Shown here: piece by piece, positions 13,489 through 14,345 of the stretch | Layout of the letters: each line of letters opens with the position of its first letter | How positions within the stretch are numbered: position 1 is the first letter of the stretch | Assembly (NCBI GenBank): GCA_904501845.1 | Contig: CAJGCH010000042.1 | Coordinates: forward strand, 1 to 14,345 | Direction of reading: 5' to 3' | Source of the DNA: an uncultured Bacillaceae bacterium | GTDB taxonomy: Bacteria > Bacillota > Bacilli > Bacillales > Pradoshiaceae | DNA: 14,345 nt | Program-made: the position numbers and the translations under genes | Notes under the pieces: model-generated | Databases searched by the model: none | Told to the model about the DNA's origin: nothing | Seen by the model: the letters and a program-made list of their open reading frames with translations, nothing else

Positions 13489-14345
13489 ATGTATAAGAAA
13501 ATAGCTGTATGCGCGGTATTTATTCTGCTCTTATCATCTATCGGTACATACAAATCCTTCATAACGGGATTATTCAATTCGGAAACGAATATTGCTGAAG
13601 CCGCATCAACCGTCCAGTATAAGACAAAAGCCAACCTTAACCTGCGAACCACCAACTCCACGAAGGGAAAAATCATTCTAACCATTCCCAAAGGGAAGAC
13701 CATTCAATACATCTCAAAAGCCGGCACATGGTACAAGGTGAAATACAAGACAAAAACGGGCTATGCCAGTTCCAAATACTTAGTCAAAGTCAAAGCCAAG
13801 CTTGATGTTGAAAAGATGAAGAATCTCGGAAAAGCGGAACAGGTCATTTTAGTCACAAATAAAACGGCCTCTTCCAATAAAGCCACCATACAAGCATTCG
13901 AAAAGACGAACGGGAAATGGAAACGAACCTATTCCATGCCGGCCGTAATCGGGAAGAAAGGCATGACCAGTTCGAAAAAAGAGGGGGATATGAAGACACC
14001 TACGGGCAAATATACGCTTGGCACTGCTTTCTACCGATCCTCTAAACCAACAACGAAACTTCCCGTCAAAAAAATTACCTCAGACTCGGTCTGGGTAGAT
14101 GATAGCAAGAGCCCGCTCTATAATACTTGGCAATCCAAAAGCAAGACAAAAGGCAAGTGGACTAGTGCAGAGAATCTTAATATCCCACAGTATGACGTAG
14201 GATTTGTCATTAACTACAATACAAAACGGACACCATATAAGGGATCGGCCATCTTCTTTCACGTAGAAGGAAAATCCGGCTATACAGCCGGCTGTGTCGC
14301 TACGTCTAAGAGCAATGTAAACAAAATCCTCTCATGGGTCAAACC
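13489..14345 (+). CDS. Secreted SH3b-domain L,D-transpeptidase (YkuD family), partial at right edge
   Basis: Exported peptidoglycan enzyme of the YkuD/ErfK family, which makes 3-3 cross-links or related transfers through a cysteine thioester. 285 codons are visible and the frame runs off the edge. A signal peptide or anchor (about 1-38) ends near AEAA. A bacterial SH3 domain, presumably wall-binding, covers about 42-101 (LNLRTTNS... and TGYASSKYL). The catalytic domain starts near 117 with VIGKKG (153-158), EGDMKTPTGKYTLG (165-178) and WVDD..SPLYNTW (202-214). The active-site motif has His258 and Cys269 within FFHVEGKSGYTAGCVATS. Only the extreme C-terminus appears to be missing. The ATG has AAAGGGG about 12 nt upstream, a long spacing, and a five-codon ORF starts in between. 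No other in-frame start is available. Confidence 0.92.
   Translation, partial: MYKKIAVCAVFILLLSSIGTYKSFITGLFNSETNIAEAASTVQYKTKANLNLRTTNSTKGKIILTIPKGKTIQYISKAGTWYKVKYKTKTGYASSKYLVKVKAKLDVEKMKNLGKAEQVILVTNKTASSNKATIQAFEKTNGKWKRTYSMPAVIGKKGMTSSKKEGDMKTPTGKYTLGTAFYRSSKPTTKLPVKKITSDSVWVDDSKSPLYNTWQSKSKTKGKWTSAENLNIPQYDVGFVINYNTKRTPYKGSAIFFHVEGKSGYTAGCVATSKSNVNKILSWVK

Noticed and set aside
13431..13703. 90-codon minus-strand frame and other long frames opposite real genes (for example 4459-4896, 5086-5391 and 9147-9501).
   Set aside because: They are reverse-strand shadows of clear genes, without ribosome binding sites or family motifs.
1..14345. Search by eye for tRNA, rRNA, CRISPR repeats, IS ends, phage or toxin-antitoxin genes and a novel defence system.
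   Set aside because: Nothing matching was seen. All long coding regions belong to known housekeeping, envelope or transport families.

Overview
The window looks like ordinary chromosomal DNA of a low-to-moderate-GC Gram-positive bacterium in the Bacillaceae. Evidence: strong AGGAGG-type ribosome binding sites, TTG and GTG starts, TTGACA/TATAAT-like promoters with several extended -10 (TGnTATAAT) elements, intrinsic terminators with U-tracts, and a gene set typical of Bacillus relatives (lipoteichoic acid synthase, PdaC-type deacetylase, Ogt, GlpQ-type phosphodiesterase, DedA protein, Sav1866-type ABC exporter). I see no rRNA, tRNA, CRISPR array, insertion sequence, phage gene or plasmid function.

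Layout from left to right. Positions 1-454 (-) carry the N-terminal part of a lipoprotein Cu/Zn superoxide dismutase, cut by the window edge. A fused ABC exporter follows (592-2319, -), then O6-methylguanine-DNA methyltransferase ogt (2416-2913, -) and a secreted glycerophosphodiester phosphodiesterase (2983-3801, -). These minus-strand genes appear to be mostly single transcription units, with a promoter in front of ogt, the exporter and the phosphodiesterase and terminators that begin inside the stop-codon region of the exporter and ogt. A divergent 358-bp gap separates the phosphodiesterase from a 14-TM drug-efflux-type MFS transporter (4160-5794, +), which converges on a DedA membrane protein (5831-6448, -) across a strong shared hairpin. 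A membrane-anchored peptidoglycan deacetylase follows (6747-8111, +), converging on an MMPL/RND transporter (8316-10442, -). Next come lipoteichoic acid synthase (10719-12683, -), a Nudix hydrolase (12877-13356, -) and, divergently, an SH3b plus L,D-transpeptidase protein that runs off the right edge (13489 onward, +).

The common thread is the cell envelope. LtaS makes polyglycerolphosphate, and a GlpQ-type enzyme can hydrolyse glycerophosphodiesters released from membrane lipid or teichoic acid turnover. The deacetylase and the L,D-transpeptidase modify peptidoglycan. The DedA protein belongs to a family that includes undecaprenyl-phosphate recyclers, and the ABC, MFS and MMPL proteins move lipophilic compounds across or out of the membrane. 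The genes are on both strands with their own promoters and terminators, so this is a neighbourhood rather than one operon.

I did not find a clearly new biological system. The points most worth a second look are regulatory: a PhoP-box-like array before the phosphodiesterase gene, palindromes over the putative start sites of the MFS and MMPL genes, and an inverted repeat in the leader of the deacetylase gene. The superoxide dismutase also keeps copper ligands that are reported to be lost in the Bacillus subtilis paralogue YojM.
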